A stretch of 64,000 nt of DNA from Vitellaria paradoxa (GCA_019916065.1 CM034240.1:46486238-46550237), one strand, 5' to 3'; positions 1 to 11,692 are shown, counted from the first letter of the stretch. Translations and numbers: made by a program. Notes: generated by a model from the letters alone, not told the origin.

Positions 1-1262
1 TGAGCAAATTATAGTTGTAAGTTTTGGCACTCTTCAGTGTAGCCCCTGCTTCATTCTCGTCCCCACGAGAAGCCCAGCCGGTTTCCGAAACAATGACCTG
101 CATCTTCGGAAATCCGGCCTTCTCCAAAGCAGCATAAGCTGCATCAATCTGAGCCTCCAACATGTTATCATAATGCAGTTTAGTCTTTGCATCATAGATC
201 CCAGGATTCGATTTGAAAAGAGCGTAGTTAATGTCAATGTGGTCAGGATCATTCTTATAGGCTAGAAAAGGGTAAGCATTTATGTAGAAAGGGGAGCCAA
301 TCTGGGAGAAGAACTGCAGAAGAGGCTTCATGTAGGGGAGAACAGATTCTGAGAAAGTACATGCAGATGGAGGGAAGGAATTGACGAAAACAGCCTCTGA
401 ATGTGGTGATGAGACCTCAACCACATGGCTCAGGCCTAGCCGGGAAAGGGCATTGTAGACATTTTTCACTGCCGGGAGCAAGACCTCCCAGAGTTCATGA
501 TCAGCAGCCCCCAAGATCTCGTTTCCCACGGCAATTCCTCGGATGGGAGTTCCGGGGAGGAATGCCTCCACGTTTTCTTTCACCCAGTCGATGGCGCGAT
601 CCTGGCTTATGCTGATTTCGTTCAAGTACTCGTTCCCGAGTCCAATGATTATTTCAATGCCAGACCTTTTGAAGGCCTTGAGAACTTCGTGATCCGCGTC
701 GTAGATTCTGACGTTCTTTATATTGTTTGCTTTGAGAAGCAACACCACTGTTTCAGGCTTTGGGAGATTGTCTGCTATCCTGCCATAATTTACTCCAAAT
801 GTCCCTTTGAGTGCATACCCTACTCAAAATGCCAAAAGAGAATGAGAAAGGGAGGGGGGGGGGGGAGTTTAGTCATCGTTATCCACATCTAAGGAGCATA
901 AAAATTTAGCTTTACGTGGCTCATGACAGCAAGAACACCATGCCACTTACACTAAAAGATCACAACATTGTCACTTGAATTCAACAAAAATTAAATAAAA
1001 GCAGAAAGAAGTAAAATACCATTGGGAAAGACAACCAAGAAAAGGAGAAGGAACCACACAGAGAAAGAGGACGAGAACCCCATTGCTCAGAAAGGCGAAT
1101 CAATTTGCAAAAGACCATTCCAATTGTAGAAAGTAATGCTTGCAAGGCGTTGTAACCTGTAATATAGTTCCAACAAAAAAAAAAAAAAAAAGGAATAGAG
1201 TTGATGGTGACGGCAACAACAGTGGTTTTCTGGATACTATGCTTCCATTGCGGGCTTGCCAT
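1..1262 (-). CDS. Glucan endo-1,3-beta-glucosidase (GH17), 5' part, runs off the window
   Basis: Secreted or cell-wall glycoside hydrolase family 17 enzyme that cleaves beta-1,3-glucan (callose). I join exon 1 (1262 down to 1157, ATG at 1262-1260) to exon 2 (819 down past base 1). Exon 1 ends ACAG|GT and exon 2 follows TAG, and the split codon restores Gly, so the phase fits. Exon 1 encodes a hydrophobic leader (VVAVTINSIPFFFFF...) suitable as a signal peptide. Exon 2 then opens with GTFGVNYGRIADNLP, the typical mature GH17 start, and carries AVGNE (acid/base Glu) and SETGW (nucleophile Glu). The reading frame is still open at base 1 (AKTYNYNLL), so the C-terminus, perhaps with a CBM43/X8 domain or GPI signal, lies outside. 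Family assignment is very sure. Exon 1 is inferred; its run of Phe codons is a 17-base homopolymer that sequencing error could shift. Confidence 0.9.
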
Positions 1263-2970
1263 ACTCACAAATAAAGATTCCTAGCCTCAGCCAAAGCAAA
1301 CGGTAAAGAAGGGTTACAGGTCTGGCTTTGGGGGCTCGGAACAGATTCCTTCTTTTACTGTAGTATCTTTCTTTCAAAGTATACCTTCTTTCTTATTTGG
1401 TTTCTTGCTTTCCATCATCTGGGTATTGCTTTTTTTTTTTCCTCCTTTCCCTAAAGCCTATGTGTATGAGGTTTTGTTACATGTAATGTTATATGCCTTG
1501 CGTGGGTTGATTTTTTGAAGTTTAGAATTTGAGGGGGGAGAGGGGAGAAGTGGTGGTTGCACGTTGGAGGCGGCTGGAGTTAAAAACAGTTTTTGAGCTG
1601 AAGAAAGAAACTGGAGAAGAGAAGGTACTTGGCTTTGGGCCCTTGAGAGAATCAATAGAAAGTGACGGGTGGTCCATAACTTTTCTTTTTTTCCCCAAGG
1701 CATTCATAATCTGTAATGGCATATTTGTGATAAGGAGATAAGCAACGGGCTTGAGCCCCTCCGCTTTAGGCACTGATATATGATGCATTACAAGTACTAA
1801 ATATACATTTATATATATATATATATATGTGATAACGAGATAAGGCATATAGTTAGAGAAAGGTGATTTTGCAAATGTACATTACTTAAAAAAAAAGGTA
1901 GAAAACAATGACCCATCATTTCATTTTATCTTTTTTTTTTTAATTTATTATTATTATTTTTTTAATTTTGGCTCAATCATATGAAAAGGTGACTAGGGGT
2001 GACCAGCGTAACACTACTTGACCGTGATCAAAAGAATTTCGACCCATTGTGGCATATCCTGTTTGGTGATAGTAGTTTTTGGAAATTGGAGCAACTTCTT
2101 ACCTTGCTCAAAAAATAAGCACCAACAGCAGAAAAAGTGTCACCCACGCACACATAGCATTCCCAGTTTGTCTTTCCAGCACAAGAAAGCTTCCCGGTCA
2201 AAAGCTTCAAATGTCCAATAAGACATCAGGCTAAAGGTCCTCAAGGTCTCCTAAACATCTGCGGCTGTTAATGCGTTTCCTCATAAATCACAACGTTAGC
2301 TTTCTTCAATTAATCCTTGGAGTTCATTTCCTTTTCACTTCACCTACATCTGTTCCCTTGGAAAAATTAATCCACTTATCAGCGGTTGTTAACTTCATCT
2401 GTTCCCTTGGAAAAATTAATCCACTTATCAGCGGTTGTTAACTTCAAAATATCAGAAATTAATCAAAATACATGCTAGTAAACCCAGACACTCCAAGTTA
2501 AATAATAAACAAATAAAACAAAACAAAACAAATTTTTTTATTCCATCATTTATATATCCGGTCATAGTTTCATTAAAGGCAACCTTGAATTCTCTCTCCC
2601 TTTGTTTATTAGTATGTCCATACATGAATAGGTAGTAAGTTGGGTAAAATGGCTCTCAAAATAGTAGAATATTATGTCATCAAACTTCATACCCACAATA
2701 AAACATAGGGCGAAAAAGCTCCAAAAGCATATATAAATATACCCATAGAAGTCAATATGATGTTCGATAGAGTCTAAGCCACTTCATAGTATCACAAAAA
2801 CTACAGCACCATGAGACACGAAACTAACAAGTTTACAAGGTTTTCTGACTAACAATCAAATCTAGCACTAGTTAACATCAAATACTACAACAGTCATCCA
2901 AGGAATACCAAAAAAGGTTGAAGAAGGTAAAGGGGTGTCAATGAGAGCGATGCACTAGATGGTGTACATT
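1263..2970. other. Intergenic region between the GH17 and MBD genes
   Basis: No convincing coding sequence on either strand. It holds T/A homopolymers, a short TA microsatellite around 1809-1829 and a 49-bp tandem duplication listed separately. The part next to 1262 should contain the GH17 promoter and 5' UTR; the part next to 2970 is the 3' flank of the MBD gene. Confidence 0.6.
2347..2444. repeat. Tandem duplication, 2 x 49 bp
   Basis: The block starting CATCTGTTCCCTTGGAAAAA and ending GTTGTTAACTT occurs at 2347-2395 and again at 2396-2444 with no difference seen. The identity indicates a recent local duplication. Confidence 0.95.
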
Positions 2971-5900
2971 TTAGCAAACTGGTGACGGAGTTGGATGGTG
3001 TGCAGCATCAGTTCGCACAGGTTGGTTAGTGTTTCCATTCTCTGTTGCCTCTCCATCTATTTTCTTGCCTTTCTCCTCCGCCTGCAGCTGGAATTTTCCA
3101 TCAACGTCCTGCACTCCCTGTTTCTCCTCAATGTCCTCTCTTTCCGGAGGTGCAATTCCATTGGGCTTCTCTTGCTCTGATACATTGCTAGCCTGCAACT
3201 CCAGGGGTTGCTCCACTTTTCCTAAAGCATCTTTGTCTTTGACATTGTTGTCCTCATTAGGGGTCACTTCGGTACCAGCAGCCACATTTGTTTGTTTGTC
3301 CTCTGCACATGCCTCTACTTCCCCCTTGTCCGTTTCCTGGGTATCATTCTTCTCGATATTTTTCCCCAAAACTTCTGGACCAGTTTCTTGCATTTCGGTA
3401 TCTTGGTTACCCCCATTCTCAACCTGATTTTCCTCAGGACCATCTCCTCCTTTTGCCTCTCCAACTTTCTCACTGACCACTGCATCTTGCATTTCCACTT
3501 CTTTCTTACCTTCACTTTCTTCGGCTGTGGTTTCTGTCTCCTCCTTGTGCTTGGAACCTGATGACTTTCGGCCTCGTTTCTTCGCTGGCTCACTTTCAGA
3601 CGACAGAGGTGCTGCCTTAACCTTTTCACTTATCCTTGCTGATCTTCTTGGAGTCTCACCAGTGCCCCAATCAAATTCGGATACTGCAGGATTACCAGGG
3701 TGTGATTTTAGGTACTGCTCCAACTGTTTTCTGTTGTTGATCTCCTCCCCTGTCGGAGCAATAAAAACTATCTCATTCTTCCTCGGTGTACCACCCTTCT
3801 TGGGCATGAACTGCAAAGAAACGGGAGAAAGAAATTACATTACTATACACATGCGCGCGCGCGCACGCACATATATACTGGTAACCAGACGGAAATACAA
3901 AGAAAACAACATTACCTAAATTAAAGTACAATAAAAAAAAAAGAATACTTGATTATTGCTTTTAGTATTTAAATGAGTTCCAGATGGAATCAGAAAGTAC
4001 CCACTTGATTAACATCAGCATTATTGTGTGTGTGTGTGTGTTTTTTTCTTTTTGTTAAAGCACATCAGCATTGTCGTCATCAAGCACTACTACTCATTTA
4101 CCAAAACTGTCGTTGCATCCATTGCATGACCACTTCAGTAGACGACAAATTTTTTATCCGACTTTATGGGGTTAGACCTACTAAAAGGTAAAGGAGGCAT
4201 ACAAAAGTTTCATCAGGCTGTATGTGCAAAAAGCATAAGGAGCTTGACTACAAGACCCACCGTTGTGCGGGTACAAAAGTCAGATTTAGTGATCCGATTC
4301 TTACCCTTGGGCCTTGACCATATGATAAAATAGTTTATCTGATTCCCACAATTCATTAACTTGATGGAGCCATGCTTAATTCATCTTTTCAGCCTTTTCC
4401 AGACCTCGTAGGGTTGCTTATTGGCTCAAAAACCTTAGCAAATCATTAATGCACATTTTTGAACATTTCACTCTTCACTTCCGTGACACAATTCCAAAAA
4501 TCACAACTTTATTGTGCTCTTTTAATTTCCTTTCAGTTTACATGTAAAGATGCAAATCACATACACATCATCAGGTTTTTTGTCAAGAGAACTCTAATTA
4601 CACGGATAAGATCCCAATTGCATAGGGAAAAGCTAATGCCTTTGGGCTTAGTCCCACGAAGGGCCTCTCCACTACTCATTTTACATGAAATATAATACTG
4701 TACGCGTCAACCCTACAGCAACACCACTGAGAGATGAAAATCACCTTCTAAATACTCTTTCAACCTAATCCCCTGTAGCAAGGACACATAACAGAGATTT
4801 AAGGCCATAAAGACACCAACATGGCATTATTTTGGGAAAAATGAGATACAGAAATGATAAACACACAAGAACACAAACACATGAAAACCATGTCATATCT
4901 CCCCTCCTTATAAAAGAAATACCATAATTCGAGCTACAGAGGGGAATTCCATAATTAATTATCAAATCTACTGAAATAATCACTCTAAAGTTGAAAAACA
5001 ACGTATTCCTGGTATGGTAGGAGCACGAGAGCAGAGACCGAAGTATATAACTGATGTACTTCAAAAAATAAGTAGAGTTCAGCAAAATATTACGCATCAT
5101 AGAGTTTATTTATGAACTGTTTAACTAATTGTTAGAAAGTTTACAGGCACAGATGAAAAGAAAGAAAATCCCAGTGCAGCCTGGTTTGTTATTTTCTTAC
5201 TCATTGCATGATAAGTGTAGATCTAAAAGCTTCTACAGAGCTTATTGCTAATGTTATCTATCCTATGTCCATATCCGAGATTGAAAATGTTTGCACTTAA
5301 CACCCCAACTCATGCTCAATAGAGACAAGCACCACAAGTGTCAAGTTTGAGTCCAACAATTAAAAATAATAAGGTGACATCAATAATGTTTGTACCTAGT
5401 AAATTAAATTAGCATCAAGAAATTACAACCATATATTGCAAGATGCACTATTATCGCAAACCACCCAAGAGGTCTTAATTTCCTCATATGGAGATAGTCA
5501 AAGTTTACATCTCATCATAAAAGCCACTTCCATTCAGAGATGCAGAGCTGGAGATCTGATCTGTAAAATGGTAATTAAGATTCTCACAAACAATATCTCC
5601 TTATTTTTCTCCAGCATCATCTAGAATAGGAAAAAGAAAAATACAATTTGTAAAAAAGATAATGCAAAGCTCAATTTGATCAATTACCAAATAAAAAATA
5701 GGCCAAATCTGAAGCTTTAAATCTCATTTAATAATAATAAGAAGAAAAAGAACTGGTGGATGGACAGCTATTCAATTTCTAAAACACACTCGTAATTTTT
5801 TTGATAAGTTAGTTACAAAACACTTCCTAAAACAGACAAAGAGGTAATATTACTTGACGATGGACAACAAATTAATGAATACAAGGACGTTAAAATATCC

Positions 5901-7505
5901 AGTGATTCAATATTTCATATAGCTACAGGACCAATTGAACCCCATCACTTGATTATGGTTTAATTCCAATAATTGTAATATGAGATACCAATTCCCCAGA
6001 GTTCATTTCTTTTGTTGGTCCTTGGCACACAAGAGACCTAAACACCCTTGATTTGCTCCAAAAAATAAGACAACAGTTGGCTTTGAATCCTCATTGGTGC
6101 GTCATGTGCAAGAGCTGGGGGGAATTGGCAGATCACTTATTTCTTCATTGCCCACTAACATTAGCCTTATGCAAAAGGCCTTTTTCTATTTTGGATATGA
6201 ATTGGGTTGCTCCAGCATCTCGTCTTGACATGCTTGTTATTGATTTCTGGTGTTTTGGTTACAAGAAGAAAGCAAGAATCCTGTGGAAGGATGCGGCTTA
6301 TATTTAGAAAAAAAGAAATGATAGAATTTTCGTGGACAAGCAGGAATATGCTTCCTGCTTATGGGAAAAGACCGACTTCTTTGCATCTTTATAGAGCTCA
6401 ATTACTCCAAAGTTTTCAGGTCTTACCTTGTCCTTAGTTCGACAAAATTGGTTAGTTATTTCCATCATTTAGTTCCCTGTACATTTCTCTTTTGAGGCCT
6501 GCTTGTCCTCATCTTGTGTACTCTTTTATCTTTTCTTAATAATATTTTTGTTGCTTATCAAAAAATAAAAATTAAAATTAAAAAAAAAATCCGCCCTAAA
6601 ACAATGCTGAAGGAGCATGAATAATGCTAAAATATTTATCAACGCTGCTCGAAATACTACATTCATTGACGCAAGCCTTCTCAGCTACAATATCTTATGA
6701 GGAAGTAACTAAACAAAGAAAGATGGTACTCTCCAGCACAAACGGTCAAAATGTATTTCTTCCCCAATGAAAAAGCAAAATGCTCAGTGTCCAAAAAATA
6801 AATCATTTTTTTAAGTAAATGAATAATATAGAAAATGGCATCAGGAAATGCCACCCAATTACAATAAATAGACCAATAAAATCCAACGTTTAAGTCCTTT
6901 CTTTGTTAGCCATAAACCCAACTGAGGCTGCTCAGAAGAGGAGAAATATTTCCAGGATTGAACCGGTTCTCCCCCCCCCCCCGGGGGGGGGGGGCCGGGG
7001 GGCCAAAAAAAAAAATTTCCCGTCAAAAATGAACCTTAACATTAAAATAATTTTTTGAACCAAAAAATTGTACACTCCAACCCAAAAATACAGTAGAAAA
7101 GGAAATTAAAATCCAGAAACTACATTTTTTGGGTCCAAAATAAAACACGATAGTAATTTTTTTAAACTTCTCTCCAGTATAGAGAGAGACACAAACAGAC
7201 AGCACAAGGAGTTAACAAGGAACCTAAGCATACAACTCATAGAACAACAATAACACCCTTCGCCTAGGGAAAAAGAAAACAAAAAAAAAAAAAATAACCT
7301 CAGAATTTTCGGCAAAACCCTAACAAACAAAAGCACTGAGGTTGCATAATCTTCCCAAACCCTAGGTGTAAAAAAACTACCCACAGTCCAAATTCAACAA
7401 CAGGAACACAGCTGTCAGCTGGTAAGAGATAATCAAAACCCATATATGAAATTATGCCAAGCGGTGAATTACGAAACACAAGCTTGTATAAAAGAAAAAG
7501 GCGAA

Positions 7506-7540
<35 letters not shown>

Positions 7541-7633
7541 CAATTTCTTCCAAGCAGGAGGAGCCGGGAGCTCGACGGAGACGACGTCGTCGCTTGGCCC
7601 ACTATGAGTCTCCTTCTCCACAGAACTCGCCAT
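2971..7633 (-). CDS. Methyl-CpG-binding-domain protein, MBD10/MBD11-like
   Basis: Nuclear chromatin protein with a plant MBD. Exon 1 is 7633-7541 (31 codons, MASSVEKE...APPAWKKL). Exon 2 is 3810-2971 ([16 protein letters not shown]..., stop TAA at 2973-2971). The junction is phase 0 with GT and TTTGCAG signals and rebuilds the family motif WKKLF-PK-GGTPRK, for about 310 aa. The MBD covers roughly residues 18-82 ([33 protein letters not shown]). It is followed by [13 protein letters not shown], an AT-hook/NLS-like KKRGRK at about 108-113, and a long Glu/Lys/Asn-rich disordered tail. In Arabidopsis the MBD10/11 class does not bind methyl-CpG well in vitro, so affinity for methylated DNA should not be assumed. 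A six-base leader before the ATG is preceded by another 3' splice site, so the 5' UTR is split as well. Confidence 0.93.
5990..6590 (+). mobile_element. Decayed 3' end of a non-LTR (LINE) retrotransposon
   Basis: The plus strand encodes the zinc-binding end of a plant L1-type reverse transcriptase. It reads [12 protein letters not shown], then a frameshift, [30 protein letters not shown], a distant ILW, and then the C-terminal RNDRIF and LSLVRQNWL pieces in other frames. It ends in an A-rich tail near 6555-6588. Only the last few hundred bases are present, with frameshifts and a stop, as expected of an old 5'-truncated insertion. It lies antisense inside the MBD intron. I could not find target-site duplications by eye. 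Confidence 0.8.
6971..7015. other. C12/G12 homopolymer palindrome, possible assembly error
   Basis: Twelve C are followed by twelve G, then CC, GGGGGG, CC and eleven A, in otherwise AT-rich intron sequence. The C12G12 core is a perfect 24-bp palindrome. Nothing similar occurs elsewhere in the window. Confidence 0.8.
7508..7539. repeat. (AG)n microsatellite at the MBD first-intron donor
   Basis: About 16 AG units on the plus strand, read as (CT)n on the gene strand. The tract begins within three bases of the GT donor at 7540-7539. Confidence 0.95.
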
Positions 7634-8640
7634 TTTCCCCTGCAAATTGAAGGTAAAACAAACAGAGGTTTGAAAAAAAAAAAAAAAAACCAAGAAGCAG
7701 AGAAGCTTCAAGCAAGTGAAAACAAAACCTTCTCTTCTCTCCAACCAAAATAAAGACACGCAGACTCTTTTCTCTCTGTGTGTTCCTTGAAAGCCTAACG
7801 CCCTTGGTTGTTAGGTAAGAAACAGAGCCACAACCGTTGTCGATTCGCAGATTTGCGCTCTCTGTCTCTCTCTCTCTCTCTCTCAAATGCTACAGGGACG
7901 ACTCTACCTGCCCCCCTTTTAACCGGTTTACAGGAGCGGCGGTATGATAAAGTTACCACTTGGGGTACAGAAGAATTGATGAGCTTCGGCCTGTCATTTG
8001 AAAACTGTCAGGACTGGAACGGCCATTTGCCCGTTGAAGCGGGTTTTTGAAAACTGTGAGGCACAGCAGAACCCAACGTGTTCAAATACGGTCAGTACAA
8101 TCGATCTTCTATCCGACACGTGTCGGTAAATTTGAAACCATGGTCACCGACTCACCGGAGCTCTTATCCCCCCACGTGCAAAGATTGGATGAGACTCGTG
8201 AGTCCGTGGATTACACGCGCTCCTAGTAAGAGTGAGTGTGGGGATGGTGGTGCAGCGACACGTCGGTGGGGACACAGAGGACATGACATGGCACAGTTTT
8301 TGGGATAACGTTTGTCTTCCAACCTCTTTGGCTACGCCAGATTAAAAAGTGAATTGGAACGTGGGGTTGAAGTCCGGCGCGCCGAGGCTCGTGAATCACT
8401 AAGAAGCAAGCATGCGCCTATACACGTGAGAAGCGCGTGCGTGCGCGTGTGTGTGAGGGCAAGCATAGTGTGTGCGAAGAGAGAGAGGGCCGACACCAAC
8501 AATCGTGTCAGCTCTGCGAGCCATCCCACATCCACAGCCTCACGGCGCTACTTTCGCCACGTACCCACATTTGAAAGTGATTCTAATTGGATTAAGATTG
8601 ATTTTTTTTTTTTTTTTTTGGTTCGCATCATTTGAATTTA
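7634..8640 (-). promoter_or_regulatory. Upstream region of the MBD gene with G-box/ABRE and DRE motifs
   Basis: More GC-rich than its surroundings, and directly upstream of the MBD ATG. A (TC)n tract near 7861-7884 gives GA repeats in the presumed 5' UTR. CACGTG occurs at 8116-8121, 8173-8178 and 8423-8428. The first sits in a 14-bp palindrome (8112-8125) that also places the DRE core CCGAC on both strands. Such motifs are bound by bZIP/bHLH and DREB/CBF factors. Whether they act on this gene is inference. Confidence 0.5.
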
Positions 8641-8653
8641 ATTAAAACGATTT

Positions 8654-9607
8654 GGGGTTGGTTTGATAATATTCATGTTTTTTTATCTATATTTAATTAT
8701 TTTTAATTTTAATTTTTTATTATCATTTTTTCTATAAAAAATAAAAACAAAAAAAACATGTTTAGTAATGTAATTTCATTTCTAGTAATTAATTTTTATT
8801 TTAATAAAATTAATTGAATTTAACAAAACAAACTTTCATATTAATTTAATTAAATAGTTTAATAATACATTATTAAACTAATTAATTTTTTTATAAAATA
8901 TTTATTTTTTAATTTTAATGAATAATATCATGCAATAATAGATTATTATTTTAGTTATTAAAATTAATTTACTTTAATAAAATAAATCATTTTAAGAGGT
9001 AATTGTTAATTATTAAAAAAAATAATTTAATAAAATAAATCAGTGTCATAATAAATTACTATTTTAATATTAATTTAAATTTTAATGAATAAATTATTTT
9101 AATATGCAATTATTATTAATTTTATCTTTACTAAAGTTATTTAAATATTTAAATATTATTTTTAAAATAATTTTATTTTAATAAAATAAACAATTTTAAT
9201 AATAAATCATTAATTGAATTATTATTAATTTAATTTTTTGAAAATAAATATTTTCATATGTAATTATTATCTATTAAAATAATTTTATTTAAATAAAATA
9301 ATTCATTATAATAATAATGTATTAGTTAATTAAAATTAATTTTAGTTTAGTAAGATATTTAAATAAAATAATTCACTTTAATATGATGCAACAAAAATAT
9401 ACATAGTGTAAAATTGACAAAATATATATAAAAGAAAATGAACGTGCAAGAAAATATAATTTTTTTATTCACATTTTTTTGTTTAAGTTTTTTAGTTTTT
9501 AATAACAAAAAAATAATAATAAGTTTATCAAATACTTTTTATTTGTTAATTTTTAAAATTATATAAATATAAGAAAATAATAAATATAAATGTTATCGAA
9601 TGACCCT
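8654..9607. mobile_element. AT-rich long MITE-like element
   Basis: Almost pure A/T with endless TTAATT/AATAAA variation. The ends are imperfect inverted repeats: left GGTTGGTTTGATAATATTC, and the right end read in reverse GGGTCATTCGATAACATT. It has no coding capacity. It resembles the blocks at 11693-12858 and 42101-43091. Boundaries are approximate. Confidence 0.45.
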
Positions 9608-9840
9608 TAATATAGCCTCACAAAGTAATTTTATTGATTATGATTAAAAAATTTAATTGTATCTTTAAGTGCTGTTGGATAACATTTATATTATATGATT
9701 GATTCATCTTTTCATGCCAGCGCATAATAAAGTCCCTCAGAGGATTAATTATCTTGCATTTTTTTTATAACGTTAAATACGTTAACCCTAAACCTGAACT
9801 GTGTGCTTTGCCTACATGGAACCAAAATTAAAGAAAGAAG

Positions 9841-10137
9841 GGAACACCAAACTGCTTCGAAAGGAGTAGTCGAGTTGGTTTGGATGGCAGGCTGACAGAC
9901 CTGGAACCAATAAGTTCCGGGTTCGACTCATTTCTTGGGGCCAGTCCTTTTTTTAATTGTGGAAGGTTATCTAACAGCCTTCTCGGCTGAGCCGGTCAGT
10001 CAGGGCTTGCCTAGGCTGGTTTATCTTCTCGTGATTCTTTGCTGGCTAGGGCCACGGAACGAATTTCACTCAGTGCGCACTCATAGATAATGGTTGCAGA
10101 TTTTTTCCCGACCCAGAAGAAAGGAACACCAAACTGC
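9841..10137 (+). mobile_element. tRNA-headed SINE with target-site duplications
   Basis: GGAACACCAAACTGC occurs at 9841-9855 and again at 10123-10137, flanking about 270 bp. The start of that segment has a Pol III A-box fit (TAGTCGAGTTGG, 9867-9878; consensus TRGYNNARNNGG) and a B-box fit (GGTTCGACTC, 9920-9929) at tRNA-like spacing. The head diverges too far from a tRNA for a functional cloverleaf. No poly(A) tail is seen; the 3' part ends in a T-rich stretch. Direct repeats plus A and B boxes make a SINE the best reading. Confidence 0.72.
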
Positions 10138-10375
10138 CGACAACTATTGTTGGAAAGGAGAGAGTCGAAAGGACCATCATAACCAAGGGGCCACATTAAT
10201 TAATTTGATATAGTTGGACTTGGCGGGTTAGCCTCGCCTTCGAAGCGAACTATGCGGCATTGAAGTTACAAATAGTTGGATTAAAATTAGCTGATTTATA
10301 ATGAAAATAAATTTAAAAAATTTAAATTGCTGTCTAAATATTTTTGGGTTTCAGAGTATTGAAGTGAAAAAATTC

Positions 10376-10536
10376 ACTGTAAGGACTATAGTGAAAAATG
10401 AAAATTTGAGATTTGATTGTGTTCCATCTACTGTAAGGACTGCAGTGAAAAATGAAAATTTGAGATTTGATTGTGTTTCATCTACTGTAAGACTGCAGTG
10501 AAAAATAAAAATTTGAAATTTGATTATATTTCATCT
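10376..10536. repeat. Tandem repeat, 3 x 54 bp
   Basis: Units start at 10376, 10430 and 10484, each beginning ACTGTAAGGAC (ACTGTAAGAC in the third) and ending near TTYCATCT. The first two differ at a few sites and the third has diverged further. The stretch is open in one frame, but the period is a multiple of three and the sequence has no other sign of coding. Confidence 0.9.
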
Positions 10537-10539
10537 AAA

Positions 10540-11690
10540 GGTTCTAATTTAATTTAATTAAAATTATTTTCAAATTAAAAATAAAAGTTAAAAAAATCTT
10601 ATTAGAACAAAATGTAAAAGGTCATATATCATTATAGTACAAATAAATCTTAATCCTTTATTTTTCCACTGCAGTCTCTTAGAACTCAATATTTTAAGCT
10701 TGATTTTATTAAAATCCCAATATTATAGAAAAAAAATATTGAAAGTAATGTTAATCTCCCATCATCATAAGTACAAGCCCGTTAAATAAATTAAAAAAGA
10801 AAAAAATGAAACTTTTTGCAACTTTTCATAATTTTTAAACTTTTTAGTGTTTGATAAAAATTAAAAAATTGAAGAAAGTTGAAAAATTTTTTAAAAATGG
10901 TAATTTTGTGTGTATGGTGGGTGTTTAATAAAAGTCAAAGAAAGCTATATTTAACCAAACGGGCCCTACGTTATATATTTATCGTGGAACTCATTTAATC
11001 AAATAATTGATATTTGACCACAACGATACTCACATTAATTATTCTTTAATATATATATATATATATATAGATATTTTATTTCTCTAAAAGCCATGCTTAT
11101 TCTAAAATTCTTATGCATCCACCCGTCACGGTATCAGTCTGAGAAATTTCGATGCGATAACGGTGCGGTATTGGGCAATACGTTACTTTTAACGTTTTTT
11201 AACTTAAAAAAATTTAAAAAATAATAAAAAAATTCTAAAAATTCTGAATAATGAAATTAACGTATTACATAACCAGATATATATTATCTATTTTATTAAA
11301 TCTACTTCCAACATGGCAAACGAATTAATTTTATACTTTTCTCCATTATTGATAAACCATAAATGGTTAATATACTCCACATACACATACAAGTCAATCT
11401 AAATTCACACGAAAAAAAAATAAAAAACAAATTGCGATGTAACATTATTGAGTATTTTGCCTTTGACGCATTCTAAACCTAAAATTAGAAACATAAAGTA
11501 TTTAGCATATAAACCTTTCGAAAGTAGGCTGATCCATTTATGATCGGAATTTATTTATACTCATTTTAGCCTTAGTATCCGTATGATTGGGTTGGAATCA
11601 TATCAATCGTATTGTTAGAAATAATAACCCTATACCTACTTGTATAGTTTTAAGAAAAAAAATAAAAATAAAAAAAGTCATTTAAGCAAC
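10540..11690. other. Intergenic AT-rich region
   Basis: No gene seen. A MITE-like stretch ends near 10965 with CCAAACGGGCCC, and a TA microsatellite lies at about 11048-11070. Confidence 0.5.
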
Positions 11691-11692
11691 TA

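Larger units (their letters stand above)
3811..7540 (-). other. Long first coding intron of the MBD gene
   Basis: A 3.7 kb intron bounded by GT (next to 7541) and AG (next to 3810). It contains an alternating CG/CA tract at about 3850-3870, a (TG)n tract at 4026-4041, an old LINE 3' end, a C12G12 block and, directly behind the donor, a (CT)n tract read on the minus strand. I see no independent gene inside it. Confidence 0.8.

Noticed and set aside
3029..3919. Several plus-strand ORFs opposite the MBD exon
   Set aside because: Antisense shadows of the long Glu/Lys-rich MBD tail.
8312..8635. 107-codon plus-strand ORF upstream of the MBD gene
   Set aside because: Arg/Ala-rich translation of a GC-richer promoter stretch ending in a T19 run; no recognisable domain.
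9867..9940. Functional tRNA gene
   Set aside because: The A and B boxes are present, but the sequence does not fold into acceptor and anticodon stems by eye and sits inside a longer unit with target duplications. Called a SINE head.
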